Numbered from the stretch's first letter, positions 50,146 to 58,911 are shown. The stretch is 64,000 nucleotides of DNA from Tumebacillus sp. BK434 (GCF_004340785.1 NZ_SLXS01000003.1:219689-283688), one strand, 5' to 3'. The notes: generated from the sequence alone by a model not told the origin. Translations and numbers: made by a program.

Positions 50146-50724
50146 TCACGTCTCGGCGGACGGGTTGCTTTTCAGCACTTCATCGATCTTGGAAAGTTCC
50201 TCACTGAAGGATTGCAAGCGGCCGAACGTTTCTGCTTCCAGGTCCGCGTCGCCTCGTTTTTTGGCTTCGGCGTACTGTTCAAGCGTCATGTACAAGTGTC
50301 CCATGATGATCTCCCGTGTCAATCGCAGATCAAAATCAGCCGGCAGTTTGCGCTCATGAAACGGTCCTTCATCCATGATGAGGCCGTTTAAGTACAAGGT
50401 ACGGTATAGATCCCCGCGGTTCGTTTCGTACTTCTCTCCACGCAACTTAAACTCACTGATCAATGCGTCGACCGCTTTGACCATTCGACCATCCCCCTTT
50501 TTCACCCGCAGATATTCGATCAGCACGTGCAGCGTCTTCCCGTTTTCATACATGTAGAAGATCACTTCGTCATCTCGAAGATACAGGTGAAAGATCAGGG
50601 TCTTGCCTTTCCCTTTCTCCTCCAGTTGGATACCGGTGCGAGTTACGCGTGCTTTCCAAAGATCGACCTGTGCACGGGTCGTTTCGCCCGAAATGTTTCG
50701 GTAGATCACAATCTGGTTTTCCAT
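50146..50724 (-). CDS. Hypothetical cytoplasmic protein
   Basis: A 192-residue soluble protein. The first half is beta-rich (QIVIYRNISGETTRAQVDLW, then LIFHLYLRDDEVIFYMYENG). The second half is helical (EIIMGHLYMTLEQYAEAKKR). Start ATG behind GAGGGGG. No family recognised and no operon partner. Confidence 0.7.
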   Translation of the reverse strand: MENQIVIYRNISGETTRAQVDLWKARVTRTGIQLEEKGKGKTLIFHLYLRDDEVIFYMYENGKTLHVLIEYLRVKKGDGRMVKAVDALISEFKLRGEKYETNRGDLYRTLYLNGLIMDEGPFHERKLPADFDLRLTREIIMGHLYMTLEQYAEAKKRGDADLEAETFGRLQSFSEELSKIDEVLKSNPSAET

Positions 50725-50833
50725 GTTTGCGTCCCCCTCCTCGGTGCTCGGAGGCTTTTTTAGAGAGAAAAAGGTTTGACATATCCTATGTCCAAGAGTC
50801 GATTTTAGAACTTCAATCTGAGAAAAATGGGCA

Positions 50834-50862
50834 CAAAAAAAGACCCCTTATCGGGGTCTGTC
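50834..50862 (-). terminator. Terminator of the LCP gene
   Basis: AGACCCC / GGGGTCT stem with seven T on the minus strand. Confidence 0.88.
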
Positions 50863-50882
50863 GAAGTCTTAGGATCCTCGCC

Positions 50883-52106
50883 TCACAGCAGTTGGACAAG
50901 TGACGCCGCCACATAGCCATACATGCCGTCCGGGGTGCGAACGTAGTACCAGTCGCCGGCCGTCTCTTCGATGACCAGCACTTCGCCGGCGTAGACCTGG
51001 CCGATCACTTCGTTCTCCGTGCCCGGCTTCTGGCGCAGGTTGACGTATTCGCCGGTGACCTGCCCTTTTTGCTTGCCGCTGTCGGACGGGTTACCCACGT
51101 TCGATTGCTGCTGCCCTTGGCCTTGCCCGTTGCCGGACGACGCTGCCGTGCCGGTGCTGCTGTCGGCCGTCTTGGCAGGCGATTCTGCGCTTTTGGTGGC
51201 GCCGATCTTTTCGTGGACGAACTGGCGCGTTGCGGCGATGTCCGGCCACAATACCTGTTCGCCGTACATGTTGTATTCCTCCGACAAAAACTCCACCGGC
51301 GGCAGCTGCTCGGTCTGCATGCCGGACGTGTCCGCCTGCAGGCCCAAGGCGATCAGCTTGTAAAGGTCGCCCGCTGCGATATTGCTCTGCGTGTACGGCG
51401 TGATCTCTTTTAAGATCTTCGGCAGTTTCAGCGCCATGCCTGGCGAGCTCATCTTCTGCCCGACGATCTTCACCATCTCGCGCTGGCGTTCCGTGCGGTC
51501 GAAGTCTGCTCTCGCCGTGCCGCGGTACCGCACGTACATCAGCGCCTGCTCGCCGCTTAGGTGCTGCTTGCCCGCTTCGAGCAGGATGTCATGGATGCCG
51601 TCATCCGCATGCACCATCCGTTCGGCGACGTTGACATCCACCCCGCCGATGGCGTCGATGATCTTGGCGAACCCTTGGAAGTCGGTGGCAACGTAATAAT
51701 GAATCGGAATGTCTAAAAATTCCTGCACCGTCGAGATCAACAGCTCCGGTCCGCCGTTGGCGAACGCCGCGTTGATCTTGGCCTGCCCGACCCCTTCGAT
51801 GTCGAGGTAGGTGTCGCGCATGATCGAGAACAGGGATGCTTTTTTCGTGACCGGGTTGACGCTGAGCAACAGGATGGTATCGGAGCGCGGCCGCTCTCCT
51901 TTGACGCGGCTGTCGACCCCGAGGAAGAGGATGTTCACTTGTTCCTTGCCTTCCCAAGTCGCGGTGGTCAGCGGACTGTCTCCGGTGGAGAACTTGGTCG
52001 TGCTCACCGCATCTAAAAATGAAAACATCGAGTATACGTAATACCCGGCAAATAACAAGAGTACCGTCAGCACGAATCCGACGAGCCGAAGCCATTTTTT
52101 CTTCAC
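50883..52106 (-). CDS. LytR-CpsA-Psr (LCP) family protein with C-terminal SH3 domain
   Basis: A 407-residue membrane-anchored enzyme that transfers anionic polymers (teichoic acid or capsule) from lipid carrier to peptidoglycan. One N-terminal membrane helix (about 6-27). The LCP domain (about 55-285) shows RSDTILLLSVNP, IMRDTYLDIEGVGQAKINAA and ALMYVRYRGTARADFDRTER, including the lipid-phosphate-binding Arg residues. A Gln/Ser/Gly linker and a C-terminal SH3b domain (about 345-407; GEYVNLRQKPGTENEVIGQV) that probably binds the wall. GTG start with GGAGGAG upstream; the longer frame has no site. Confidence 0.92.
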   Translation of the reverse strand: MKKKWLRLVGFVLTVLLLFAGYYVYSMFSFLDAVSTTKFSTGDSPLTTATWEGKEQVNILFLGVDSRVKGERPRSDTILLLSVNPVTKKASLFSIMRDTYLDIEGVGQAKINAAFANGGPELLISTVQEFLDIPIHYYVATDFQGFAKIIDAIGGVDVNVAERMVHADDGIHDILLEAGKQHLSGEQALMYVRYRGTARADFDRTERQREMVKIVGQKMSSPGMALKLPKILKEITPYTQSNIAAGDLYKLIALGLQADTSGMQTEQLPPVEFLSEEYNMYGEQVLWPDIAATRQFVHEKIGATKSAESPAKTADSSTGTAASSGNGQGQGQQQSNVGNPSDSGKQKGQVTGEYVNLRQKPGTENEVIGQVYAGEVLVIEETAGDWYYVRTPDGMYGYVAASLVQLL

Positions 52107-52239
52107 GCATTCATCTCCTCCACTCAATTCTATTCCACGTTTCGCGCTCTTTTCCTGTGTTCTTGACGATTTCTTTCCCTTTTTACCTATTCCGTGGTAC
52201 TCTTTTGGTACAAGTATCCATCTGGAGGAGGTTCTATTC

Positions 52240-52581
52240 ATGTCGGACTGCATCTTCTGCAAGATCATCGCCGGGGAGATCCCGTCGAAGAAAATCTACG
52301 AGGACGAACATGTCTACGCATTCCATGACATCAACCCGATCGCGCCGGTACACGCGCTGGTCATCCCGAAGAAACACATCCAGAGCATCCTGCACGTCGG
52401 CCAGGACGACGCCGAGTCTGTACATAAGATCCACCTCGCGATCCAAGAGGTCGCGAAGATCCTCGGCGTCGCCGAGTCGGGCTTCCGCGTGATCACCAAC
52501 ACCGGCGAGCACGGCCAGCAGACCGTCTTCCACATTCACTACCATGTGATCGGCGGACGCCAGCTGAAATGGGACATGTAG
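52240..52581 (+). CDS. HIT-family protein (HinT-like nucleotide hydrolase)
   Basis: A 113-residue histidine-triad protein. C-x-x-C start (CIFCKIIAGEIP) and the H-x-H-x-H active site in VFHIHYHVIGG (about 96-106) are clear. HinT-type enzymes hydrolyse nucleoside phosphoramidates such as AMP-lysine. Length and the C-terminal GRQLKW match HinT. Start ATG behind TGGAGGAGG. Own terminator. Confidence 0.93.
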   Translation: MSDCIFCKIIAGEIPSKKIYEDEHVYAFHDINPIAPVHALVIPKKHIQSILHVGQDDAESVHKIHLAIQEVAKILGVAESGFRVITNTGEHGQQTVFHIHYHVIGGRQLKWDM

Positions 52582-52601
52582 TCCCTGCTTCACGCATTGC
52601 G

Positions 52602-52643
52602 CAAAGACCTGCATTCGGCATCTTGTCGAACGCAGGTCTTTTC
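52602..52643 (+). terminator. Terminator of the HIT gene
   Basis: AAAGACCTGC / GCAGGTCTTT stem with TTCAGTTTTT tail. Confidence 0.88.
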
Positions 52644-52694
52644 AGTTTTTCATTTTCACCAACTCTAAAATTTAAATTAAAATAATTGTTTCGA

Positions 52695-52723
52695 TTGATA
52701 ATCTCTTGATTCGATGATAGAAT
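52695..52723 (+). promoter_or_regulatory. Sigma-A type promoter of the small secreted protein gene
   Basis: TTGATA, 17-bp spacer, TAGAAT, 39 bases upstream of the ATG, within a conspicuously AT-rich stretch. Confidence 0.65.
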
Positions 52724-52761
52724 TGAAATTGTAATTAAGACATAAAAAGGGGTGTTGACGT

Positions 52762-53007
52762 ATGAAGAAGTTGATTCTCGCAGTAGCACTGGCTGCCGGT
52801 ACGCTGTCCGTTGCCATTCCGGCACAAGCCGCAACGGTGATCACGCCGGAGTGGAATGAAGACTGGGTGGTTGCTGAGCTGTGGTTCGATACCTACCCGC
52901 CGCAATTCTACTACAATGTGGACACCGGTTATTCCGGTCAGCTGCAACGCGTCTACCCGCAACCGGGCGGCGGCTACGTCGGCGTCTACTACGGTTCTTG
53001 GCTGTAA
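52762..53007 (+). CDS. Small secreted aromatic-rich protein
   Basis: An 81-residue exported protein. Signal peptide about 1-23 (cleavage after PAQA). The mature 58 residues are rich in Tyr, Trp, Gly and Pro (WNEDWVVAELWFDTYPPQFY), with no Cys, and could form a small beta domain. Start ATG behind AAAGGGGTG. Own strong promoter and terminator, so it may be well expressed. No family recognised. Confidence 0.75.
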   Translation: MKKLILAVALAAGTLSVAIPAQAATVITPEWNEDWVVAELWFDTYPPQFYYNVDTGYSGQLQRVYPQPGGGYVGVYYGSWL

Positions 53008-53011
53008 GACC

Positions 53012-53051
53012 AAAAGTCCCCTTGCGAGCGATTCGCAAAGGGACTTTTTTC
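53012..53051. terminator. Bidirectional terminator
   Basis: AAAAGTCCC.TTGCGA / TCGCAA.GGGACTTTT between convergent genes. Confidence 0.9.
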
Positions 53052-54387
53052 ATTTCCGGCGCAGTTTGCCTGCGACTTTGCCGATCAGGTTCTTGTACTG
53101 CTGAATCTCATCTTGCTGCAGGACAAACATCTTCCAGAACGGATAGCCCGTCGCCCGGCAGAAGTAGATGATCGCGATCAGGAAGATGATCGCAAAACCG
53201 CTCGTCTTGGCCAGCGCCATCCCGGCCGCGCCCATGTGGAAGACGCCGAAGAACAAAAGCGAGAGGATGACGTTCGAAAGGATCGAGACTGCCTCCAGCC
53301 GGATCAGCACTTTCGGCTGCCCGAGCTGGTTGGTGAAGAAATTGGTCAAGACCTGCGCCAGTCCCAACAAGGCGACGCCCGGCAGCAAGATGTAATACGG
53401 CGCGAGCGACGGCTCGAATTTTTCACCAAAGGCGTAGCGTATCACGTACGGCATCACCAAGTAAAACAGAATCAGCGAGAAAAACAGGATCACGGCGGTA
53501 TGCCGGAACGTGCGTGCGGTCAGCAGTGAGGAGTCTTTTTCCTCCAAAGAGGAGACACGGGTCACCACGACCTGCAACAAGGACATGGACACGAACAAGA
53601 GCATGTCGGCCACCGTGACGGCCACGGAATAGATGCCCGCCGACTCGACACCGATCAGATAGAGCACGAAGAAGTAGTCGATCCGGTAGTTGAGCTGCGT
53701 CAACAGCCGACTGCCGGCCAATTGGTTGCCATACCTGAAGATTTCCTTGCTCAGTCCTTTTACCGGCTTGGGCACGAGGCTGACTTTTCCTTTTTTGACG
53801 GCGACGATCGCCGAGATGGAAGCGGTCACGATATAGGAGGCCAACCAAGCAAAAAAAGACCAGACCACTTTCTCGTTCTGTTCGTCGGGCAACGTCAGCG
53901 CCAGAAAAAACAACGGAATCGCCAGCAGCGATTGCAGCGTGTTCAGGCGGTTTAACCACTCCAGCTCGTTGAGCCCGAGGATCAGCCGCGTTACAAAGAC
54001 GTGGAACAAAGCAAACGGACCGGCAAGACCTGCAATCCACCAGGTCATCTGCTCAGACGGCACGAGATTCATCAGGTCGTCCCAGAATAACGGTGTTACT
54101 GCGAGCGCTGCCACAAAGAGCGCCAGAACGAACAGAAAGCAGTAAAATAGCGCCGTCGTAAACACATCGGAAGGCGGTTGTCTACGCTTGTTAATGCCGT
54201 ACGGGATATACTCCGAATACGACCCGACGACCGGTGAGTAGACGGCGAGGTTGTTCGTCACCGAGGATAAAAATCCCCGCCCTTGCGGCCCGATATAGTT
54301 GGCGGTCATCACGGCGGTGACAAAGACCAGCCCCGCCCCTAAAAATTTGTAAAACATGGCCCAGAGGACCCGCATGTATTGTGACAT
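53050..54387 (-). CDS. Oligosaccharide flippase-type membrane protein (MOP superfamily)
   Basis: A 445-residue membrane protein with 12-14 helices. The N-terminal region (MFYKFLGAGLVFVTAVMTAN, then YIGPQGRGFLSS) is the typical Wzx/flippase start, and a C-terminal KVLIRLEAVSILSNVILSLL segment fits too. It probably translocates a lipid-linked saccharide, but no glycosyltransferase genes are nearby, so the substrate is unknown. Start ATG 54387 behind AAGGGG; the frame extending to 54441 is not supported by a binding site. Confidence 0.82.
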   Translation of the reverse strand: MSQYMRVLWAMFYKFLGAGLVFVTAVMTANYIGPQGRGFLSSVTNNLAVYSPVVGSYSEYIPYGINKRRQPPSDVFTTALFYCFLFVLALFVAALAVTPLFWDDLMNLVPSEQMTWWIAGLAGPFALFHVFVTRLILGLNELEWLNRLNTLQSLLAIPLFFLALTLPDEQNEKVVWSFFAWLASYIVTASISAIVAVKKGKVSLVPKPVKGLSKEIFRYGNQLAGSRLLTQLNYRIDYFFVLYLIGVESAGIYSVAVTVADMLLFVSMSLLQVVVTRVSSLEEKDSSLLTARTFRHTAVILFFSLILFYLVMPYVIRYAFGEKFEPSLAPYYILLPGVALLGLAQVLTNFFTNQLGQPKVLIRLEAVSILSNVILSLLFFGVFHMGAAGMALAKTSGFAIIFLIAIIYFCRATGYPFWKMFVLQQDEIQQYKNLIGKVAGKLRRK

Positions 54388-54542
54388 AGAAACCCCTTCT
54401 TTTTCCAAATCGTTCCCAGTATGCAGATACCATTTTATCACAGACTGTCCCGCTCTCCTACGCCCGTTTGTTTACAATCGCATGTCTGTCCCCTTTTTCG
54501 CATAGGTATCAAGGAAGGACATGGGACGAGGAGTGAGGGGCA

Positions 54543-54866
54543 GTGGGATTTTTGAGTACGGTCATCCTCGACTTTTTTGTAGCGCTCGGGATCGTGCTCG
54601 GCGGCTCGGTGTTCGGGGCGATGGGCGCGTTTCTCACGCATCGGCCGCCGATGACCGAGATGGTGGACATGGCGGAAAAATTGAAAATCTGGGCGCTCGT
54701 CGCCGCACTCGGCGGCACGATGGACGCTTTGAAAGTACTGGAGACCGGCGTGCTCGGCGGGCAGTTTGGCGCCCCCGTCAAGCAGCTGTGCTATATCGTC
54801 GCGGCGTTTCTCGGCTGCAATGTCGGCTATTTTCTCATCAAGTGGATGGTCGGTGAAATCAAATGA
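54543..54866 (+). CDS. ytrH: YtrH-family sporulation protein
   Basis: A 107-residue membrane protein with three helices. VALGIVLGGSVFGAMGAFLTHRP then MTEMVDMAEKLKIWALVAAL (about 13-56) match the Firmicute YtrH family, needed for forespore envelope/late sporulation in Bacillus and controlled by sigma E. GTG start behind AGGAGTGAGG. Its end overlaps ytrI by four bases (ATGA). Confidence 0.9.
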   Translation: MGFLSTVILDFFVALGIVLGGSVFGAMGAFLTHRPPMTEMVDMAEKLKIWALVAALGGTMDALKVLETGVLGGQFGAPVKQLCYIVAAFLGCNVGYFLIKWMVGEIK

Positions 54867-55363
54867 GAACCCGCCAGTTTCTCGCCACCTTCGGGGTTGG
54901 CGCCCTGTTCGGCTCGGCGGTGCTGCTCACGCTCAGCGGGCATGACCTCGATCTGCTGTACCTGCGCTTGACCGAGCGCCAGACGCAGATCGCCCAGCTC
55001 AAGGAAGACAATGAGAAACTGCAGGCCAAGCTCAGCACGATCGAAAAGTCGAACGTGCGCAAGATCCAGAAGATCAGCGTCATCGTCGTCGCCTCGCCCG
55101 ACGAGTTCATCAAGCTCGCCGTGCAAAAAGAAGTCAAAAAACGCTTGAAACGGCTGGTCGGCAGCAACATCAAGCTGTTCGAAGAGAACCCCGACATTTT
55201 TATCGAATTCCTGAACGAACGCCAATTCCGCATCACCGACCACGTCGTGTCGATCACAGTCAAACATGTCGTGATCGGCGAAACGACGACGATCTTCATC
55301 GAAGCGTCCAAAGAGGCCGGGACGTCGCTGACCCATACGCCGTCTTTGACGCCGGAGCCATGA
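54863..55363 (+). CDS. ytrI: YtrI-like sporulation membrane protein
   Basis: A 166-residue protein with one N-terminal membrane helix (about 7-25), a coiled coil (about 30-62; TERQTQIAQLKEDNEKLQAK) and a C-terminal conserved domain (VQKEVKKRLKRLVGSNIKLF then a VSITVKHVVIGETTTIFIEA strand pair). Matches the B. subtilis YtrI layout and follows ytrH as in Bacillus. Proposed to act with YtrH in the developing spore. Confidence rests largely on gene order. Confidence 0.85.
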   Translation: MRTRQFLATFGVGALFGSAVLLTLSGHDLDLLYLRLTERQTQIAQLKEDNEKLQAKLSTIEKSNVRKIQKISVIVVASPDEFIKLAVQKEVKKRLKRLVGSNIKLFEENPDIFIEFLNERQFRITDHVVSITVKHVVIGETTTIFIEASKEAGTSLTHTPSLTPEP

Positions 55364-55394
55364 AAAGACCCGCCAGCTAGTGGCGGGTCGTTTT
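55364..55394. terminator. Bidirectional terminator
   Basis: GACCCGCC / GGCGGGTC stem with GTTTT tail. It includes the end of the convergent gene. Confidence 0.85.
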
Positions 55395-55886
55395 GGCTTG
55401 CTCTTGCATGCGGATCATCTGGATCTTCAGGCGGTGCAGTTCGGTCGCGTCAAACTGGCAGACGAACGTCGTGACGCGGGTGAGATGCTCGACCATCTCG
55501 TCTTTGCCGGACAGCTTGGGCGGCATCTTGTCGGTCAGCCCGAGAATGCCGAGTTCGGCGATCGACTCGATCAGCGTGCGGTCCTGCGCCCAGTCGAGAT
55601 GGAAATAGGTCGTGTGCTCTCCCTCGCCATACGCGTAATCGACGCGGCCGACGAGATAGAAGTTCTCTTCAAAGGCGATCAGGCCGGTGACGAGGCCGTA
55701 GGTGAGCTGTTTGTCTTTGTTGTCCGGCTCCAAGGTGATCTGGAGACCGCCTTGAGGCACGAGCAGCGGCCAGGTCAGCTGGTTCGGAATATGAAAGAGC
55801 CCGGTCGCGACGGGCGCGGGGAACTGTTTGAGCTGTTCGGCCGCTTCGACGCCGGTGACGAGAGCTAAGTGTGGTTTGGGCTGCAT
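55377..55886 (-). CDS. Hypothetical cytoplasmic protein
   Basis: A 169-residue soluble protein. Beta-rich core (LQITLEPDNKDKQLTYGLVT, FYLVGRVDYAYGEGEHTTYF) then helices. The final segment TELHRLKIQMIRMQEQAKTT is a basic helix. No family recognised. It is encoded 23 bases after the Gmad2-like gene on the same strand, so the two are probably one transcript. ATG start behind AAGGAGG. Confidence 0.7.
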   Translation of the reverse strand: MQPKPHLALVTGVEAAEQLKQFPAPVATGLFHIPNQLTWPLLVPQGGLQITLEPDNKDKQLTYGLVTGLIAFEENFYLVGRVDYAYGEGEHTTYFHLDWAQDRTLIESIAELGILGLTDKMPPKLSGKDEMVEHLTRVTTFVCQFDATELHRLKIQMIRMQEQAKTTRH

Positions 55887-55909
55887 GGTGTTCCTCCTTA
55901 CAGGTCAGG

Positions 55910-56539
55910 CTATTCCGGTTTGATCTTCAGAGGCAGGATGTTGATGCGCGAGCCGTCTTTGGCGCTCTTCGCGTAGAATTCGACGACGAGGACTTTGCCC
56001 CGGTACTCGTCGACCAGCGGGACCTGCGCCTGTACCGGGCTCCAGGCCGGGGCGCCTTGGGTGGCCCGCAGCACGCTTTCCGGTTCGAGCAGGGTGCCGT
56101 TTTCATCTTTGACGCGAAAATAGGCCACGCCTTCAAACGCGCGCATGTCGGCCGAGACGTATAAGGTGCGGCTCGTGTCCGACCAGTCGATGTTCTTCAA
56201 GCGGAACGCGCCGTTTTCCAAACCGCGGCTGCGGATGTCGAGCGAGCCGCTGCCATCGTAGGCGTTGATCGCGATCACATCGCCTGCCGGTGCCGGCGTT
56301 TGCGGCGTGCCCGGATCGGACGGCTGCGGTGTGGGCGTCGGGGTTGGGTCTGGCGTTTGTTCCGGCTGCGGAGTCGGTGTTGGGTCGGGTGTCTGCTTGG
56401 CCGGCTCTTCGTTCACCGGCTGCGAGACCGGCTCCGATTGCTTGGAAAAATAATAGCCGCCGGTAAACGCGACCGCACCGACGATCACGACCGCGCTGAG
56501 CCAGCCCAGCCACGTCTTCTTGTTGTCACGGTTCCCCAT
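55910..56539 (-). CDS. Membrane-anchored protein with Pro/Thr linker and Gmad2-like domain
   Basis: A 209-residue protein. One membrane helix (about 11-30), a TPDPTPTPQPEQ-type linker (about 45-85) and a C-terminal beta domain (about 88-209) that resembles the immunoglobulin-like Gmad2 domain (LYVSADMRAFEGVAYFRVKD then a strand with SAKDGSRINILPLK). Gmad2 occurs in spore-germination/wall proteins. Start ATG behind GGAGGAG. The layout recalls the protein at 10229-11380. Confidence 0.78.
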   Translation of the reverse strand: MGNRDNKKTWLGWLSAVVIVGAVAFTGGYYFSKQSEPVSQPVNEEPAKQTPDPTPTPQPEQTPDPTPTPTPQPSDPGTPQTPAPAGDVIAINAYDGSGSLDIRSRGLENGAFRLKNIDWSDTSRTLYVSADMRAFEGVAYFRVKDENGTLLEPESVLRATQGAPAWSPVQAQVPLVDEYRGKVLVVEFYAKSAKDGSRINILPLKIKPE

Positions 56540-56607
56540 CTGCGTCTCCTCCTCTGACTGTCTTCCCTAAATCATCGCAGAGTTCGGCATGAACTGTCAA
56601 ATGACTC

Positions 56608-56643
56608 GATGAAAAAACCTCCGCCCGGTAAGCGGAGGTTTCG
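56608..56643 (-). terminator. Terminator of the gene at 56658
   Basis: AACCTCCGC / GCGGAGGTT stem followed by TTTTTC on the minus strand. Confidence 0.88.
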
Positions 56644-56657
56644 GTGAATCGCAGCGG

Positions 56658-57182
56658 TCAGCGGTCGTCATGCAGGTCTTCGCCGCTTTCCAGATACGTC
56701 TTCTTTTGCAGCTTGCTCAATTTTGCGTACGCCCAGTTTGCTTGCACCGTCATTCGGTTCAACTCAGCGGCGAACGCTTGCGGGTCGTCTTCCGTTTCGC
56801 CGTAGAGATATGCTTCCATGTAGCTGTAGACGTTTTCAAAACGGGCCATGACTTCCATGTAGCCCAAGTGGAACTCTTCGTATTCGTCCGGATAGCGGAT
56901 GAATTTCACTTCCCGGGTCAGCGCCAAGGTATCTTCGACACTTTGGAACAGCTCTTCCGAATCAGGCTGGGTCTTCATCAGTTTTTCTGTGTTGTCATAA
57001 CGCAACTTAAACTTGAGCTGGTGTGCGCTCAAAGCGTCCCAGTACGCTTTTTGTTCTTCAGTTAGGCCGGGCTCTGCGTTTTGGATCCGGGTCTGTTCAT
57101 GCTGGACAAAAACAAACGCAAGAAACAGCCCCAAGACGAGCACGCCAAGCACGCTGCTAAGCCAAATCATCCATTTTCTCAT
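56658..57182 (-). CDS. Membrane-anchored hypothetical protein
   Basis: A 174-residue protein with one N-terminal membrane helix (about 5-27) and an extracytoplasmic helical domain (FKLRYDNTEKLMKTQPDSEE, FIRYPDEYEEFHLGYMEVMA). Start ATG behind GGGGGGAATG. No family recognised. It is a single gene divergent from yfhH. Confidence 0.7.
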   Translation of the reverse strand: MRKWMIWLSSVLGVLVLGLFLAFVFVQHEQTRIQNAEPGLTEEQKAYWDALSAHQLKFKLRYDNTEKLMKTQPDSEELFQSVEDTLALTREVKFIRYPDEYEEFHLGYMEVMARFENVYSYMEAYLYGETEDDPQAFAAELNRMTVQANWAYAKLSKLQKKTYLESGEDLHDDR

Positions 57183-57300
57183 CTGTCATTCCCCCCATTC
57201 GATGCTAACATTGCGAAGATTTGCACGGAAGACGGAAAATGGAGGAAATGTGTATAATGGAAAGATCGACAGGAGTTTGCAAAAGGAGACACAGAAAACG

Positions 57301-57627
57301 ATGGCGAAACTGTACCGGGATATGAGCGCGGAGGAGCTGGCGGCGGAGATGAAGCGCCTGCAGGACGAAGGGCACCGCGCCTTGGCGGAGCACCGCTACG
57401 AGGAACTGGACGTGCTGGAGCGTAAATATTATTTGGCGCTTTCGTATACGATGGACAAAGATCTGATCAAGATCGGCAAGACCTACACGATCATCGACTC
57501 GAACGACCGCTTCGAAGTGACGCGGACGGACGGCGTGATGGCATGGGGCTATCTGAACGGGGTGCGGCTGGAAGAAGCGTACCCGTTTGCGATGCTGGTC
57601 GATCCGGAGCAAGGGGGCGGACAGTGA
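57301..57627 (+). CDS. yfhH: YfhH-family protein (DUF1811)
   Basis: A 108-residue protein. The N-terminal helix (YRDMSAEELAAEMKRLQDEG) and the small beta barrel (DLIKIGKTYTII then GVMAWGYLNG) match the Firmicute YfhH/DUF1811 family, function unknown. ATG behind AAAGGAGA. Its stop TGA overlaps the GTG start of the next gene, so translation is coupled. Confidence 0.85.
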   Translation: MAKLYRDMSAEELAAEMKRLQDEGHRALAEHRYEELDVLERKYYLALSYTMDKDLIKIGKTYTIIDSNDRFEVTRTDGVMAWGYLNGVRLEEAYPFAMLVDPEQGGGQ

Positions 57628-58247
57628 GCCGCAAGCACCGCCACCGCGAGAACAAAGTCAAGAAGATGCACACGATCATCGGCGGCTATGAGAAGGTGCT
57701 GGAGGAGTTGGGCGCGATCCCGCAGGTGCGCTCGGTGATCACCGGCGTCATCTCGCCGCACAAGTCGGAGACCGAAGAGCTGACGTTTCAATATTTCACC
57801 GATACGGGGCTCAAGCTGCTGGCGAAAACGACCGAAGCGATCCAAGAGATTTTCATCGTCTGCGAAGACAGTGACAAACAGCGGGTGCTGGAAGAGCTGC
57901 GCGCCCGCGGCCATCTGAAGGAGAAGGTGAAAAAGATGAAAAAAGGCAAAAGCAAACCGAAAAACAGCGGTCAATCTGCCGCCCAGCGCGACCCGCTGGA
58001 CAACTACCGCGTCGGCAAAGGCGACCTGCCGAAAGAAAAAGGCACCACGCTCAAAGACATGCTCAATCCGGAGATGCTGAAGAAGTTGCAAGCCAAGTCC
58101 TCCGAGATGAAAGAGCAGGAGCGCGCCCAAGACGAACAGCGCCGCCAAGCGGAGATCTCCCGCCGCGAAAAAGAGCAGAAAGCGCTCGAAAACAACTTCG
58201 AATACCTGCTCAAGAACTCCAAGCAGAACTGGAAAGACTTCAAATAG
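57624..58247 (+). CDS. DUF2103-like domain fused to a YqkE-like (DUF3886) tail
   Basis: A 207-residue basic protein. The first 95 residues (SRKHRHRENKVKKMHTIIGG, then VITGVISPHKSETEEL) resemble DUF2103, a predicted metal-binding domain. The middle is Lys-rich and disordered. The last 70 residues (LKDMLNPEMLKKLQAKSSEM then EKEQKALENNFEYLLKNS) match the YqkE/DUF3886 family. In Bacillus YqkE is a separate small protein. GTG start overlapping the end of yfhH. Function unknown; both domain matches are from memory. Confidence 0.75.
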   Translation: MSRKHRHRENKVKKMHTIIGGYEKVLEELGAIPQVRSVITGVISPHKSETEELTFQYFTDTGLKLLAKTTEAIQEIFIVCEDSDKQRVLEELRARGHLKEKVKKMKKGKSKPKNSGQSAAQRDPLDNYRVGKGDLPKEKGTTLKDMLNPEMLKKLQAKSSEMKEQERAQDEQRRQAEISRREKEQKALENNFEYLLKNSKQNWKDFK

Positions 58248-58279
58248 AAACGATAGCGGCGCACCCCTGCACTCCTAAC

Positions 58280-58320
58280 AAAAAGCCCTTGCCTGTATGT
58301 ATACAGGACAAGGGCTTTTT
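58280..58320 (+). terminator. Terminator of the yfhH operon
   Basis: AAAAAGCCCTTG / CAAGGGCTTTTT stem with an inner 6-bp stem. Confidence 0.92.
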
Positions 58321-58449
58321 ATCGAGCTTTCGTTTCCCGCGTGTCACAGCGACACCTTCTGAATCGATGGCCGGCACGGTCTGACAGGCGGCCAAGTATT
58401 CCTTCCGCCGTCCGGTGCCAACGCGAGGTGCAGGACAGGTCAGTTGGTG

Positions 58450-58869
58450 CTACTTCTTCCCTCCGGCCTGTTTCACAGCAGCTGGAACGACAGTCGGGCC
58501 GTTTGCGGCGCGTTTGACGGGCAGGACGGGGCGCAGATAGCGGTCGTAGAAGCCTTGGCGGGCCAGAAATGTATGCAAGGGGTCCTCGACGAACATGCGC
58601 CAGAGGACGCGGCGGCCGCCCGGCTCTGGAAAGATCACGTAGCGGCGCAACGGCTCTCCACTCAGGTCGGCCAGCCACAGGGATGTGACCGCTTCCAAGT
58701 CGCGCACCCGCTTGTACAGCAGATCCGCCCCGCACTTCAAGCAGGACGAAGCTTGCCACGGCACGTCTTCAAAACTGCCTTCCGACGTCGCGATCTCCTC
58801 AAAAGCTGCTCCGTTCGCTTCACAGTGCGGGCAGGTCACCCGCTCCCCGTAACACTCCTCAAATACCAT
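58450..58869 (-). CDS. Small double-CxxC (zinc-ribbon-like) protein under a ZTP riboswitch
   Basis: A 139-residue soluble protein. Two C-x-x-C knuckles (CPHC at 13-16, CLKC at 43-46) probably bind one zinc. A basic-aromatic C-terminal part contains RYVIFPEPGGRRVLWRMFVE. No family recognised. ATG start behind GGGAGG. The start lies 42 bases after an intrinsic terminator that belongs to a predicted ZTP riboswitch. The protein is therefore likely to have a role when 10-formyl-tetrahydrofolate or purine supply is low (inference from the riboswitch only). Confidence 0.75.
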   Translation of the reverse strand: MVFEECYGERVTCPHCEANGAAFEEIATSEGSFEDVPWQASSCLKCGADLLYKRVRDLEAVTSLWLADLSGEPLRRYVIFPEPGGRRVLWRMFVEDPLHTFLARQGFYDRYLRPVLPVKRAANGPTVVPAAVKQAGGKK

Positions 58870-58911
58870 CTCAACACGCCTCCCTCTCTATCCTGACGAT
58901 GCTCGGCTCAG

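Noticed and set aside
54480-54542. Sigma-E promoter of ytrH
   Set aside because: A CATAGGTAT box resembles a sigma-E -10, but I could not find a convincing -35 at the right distance, so it is not listed as a feature.
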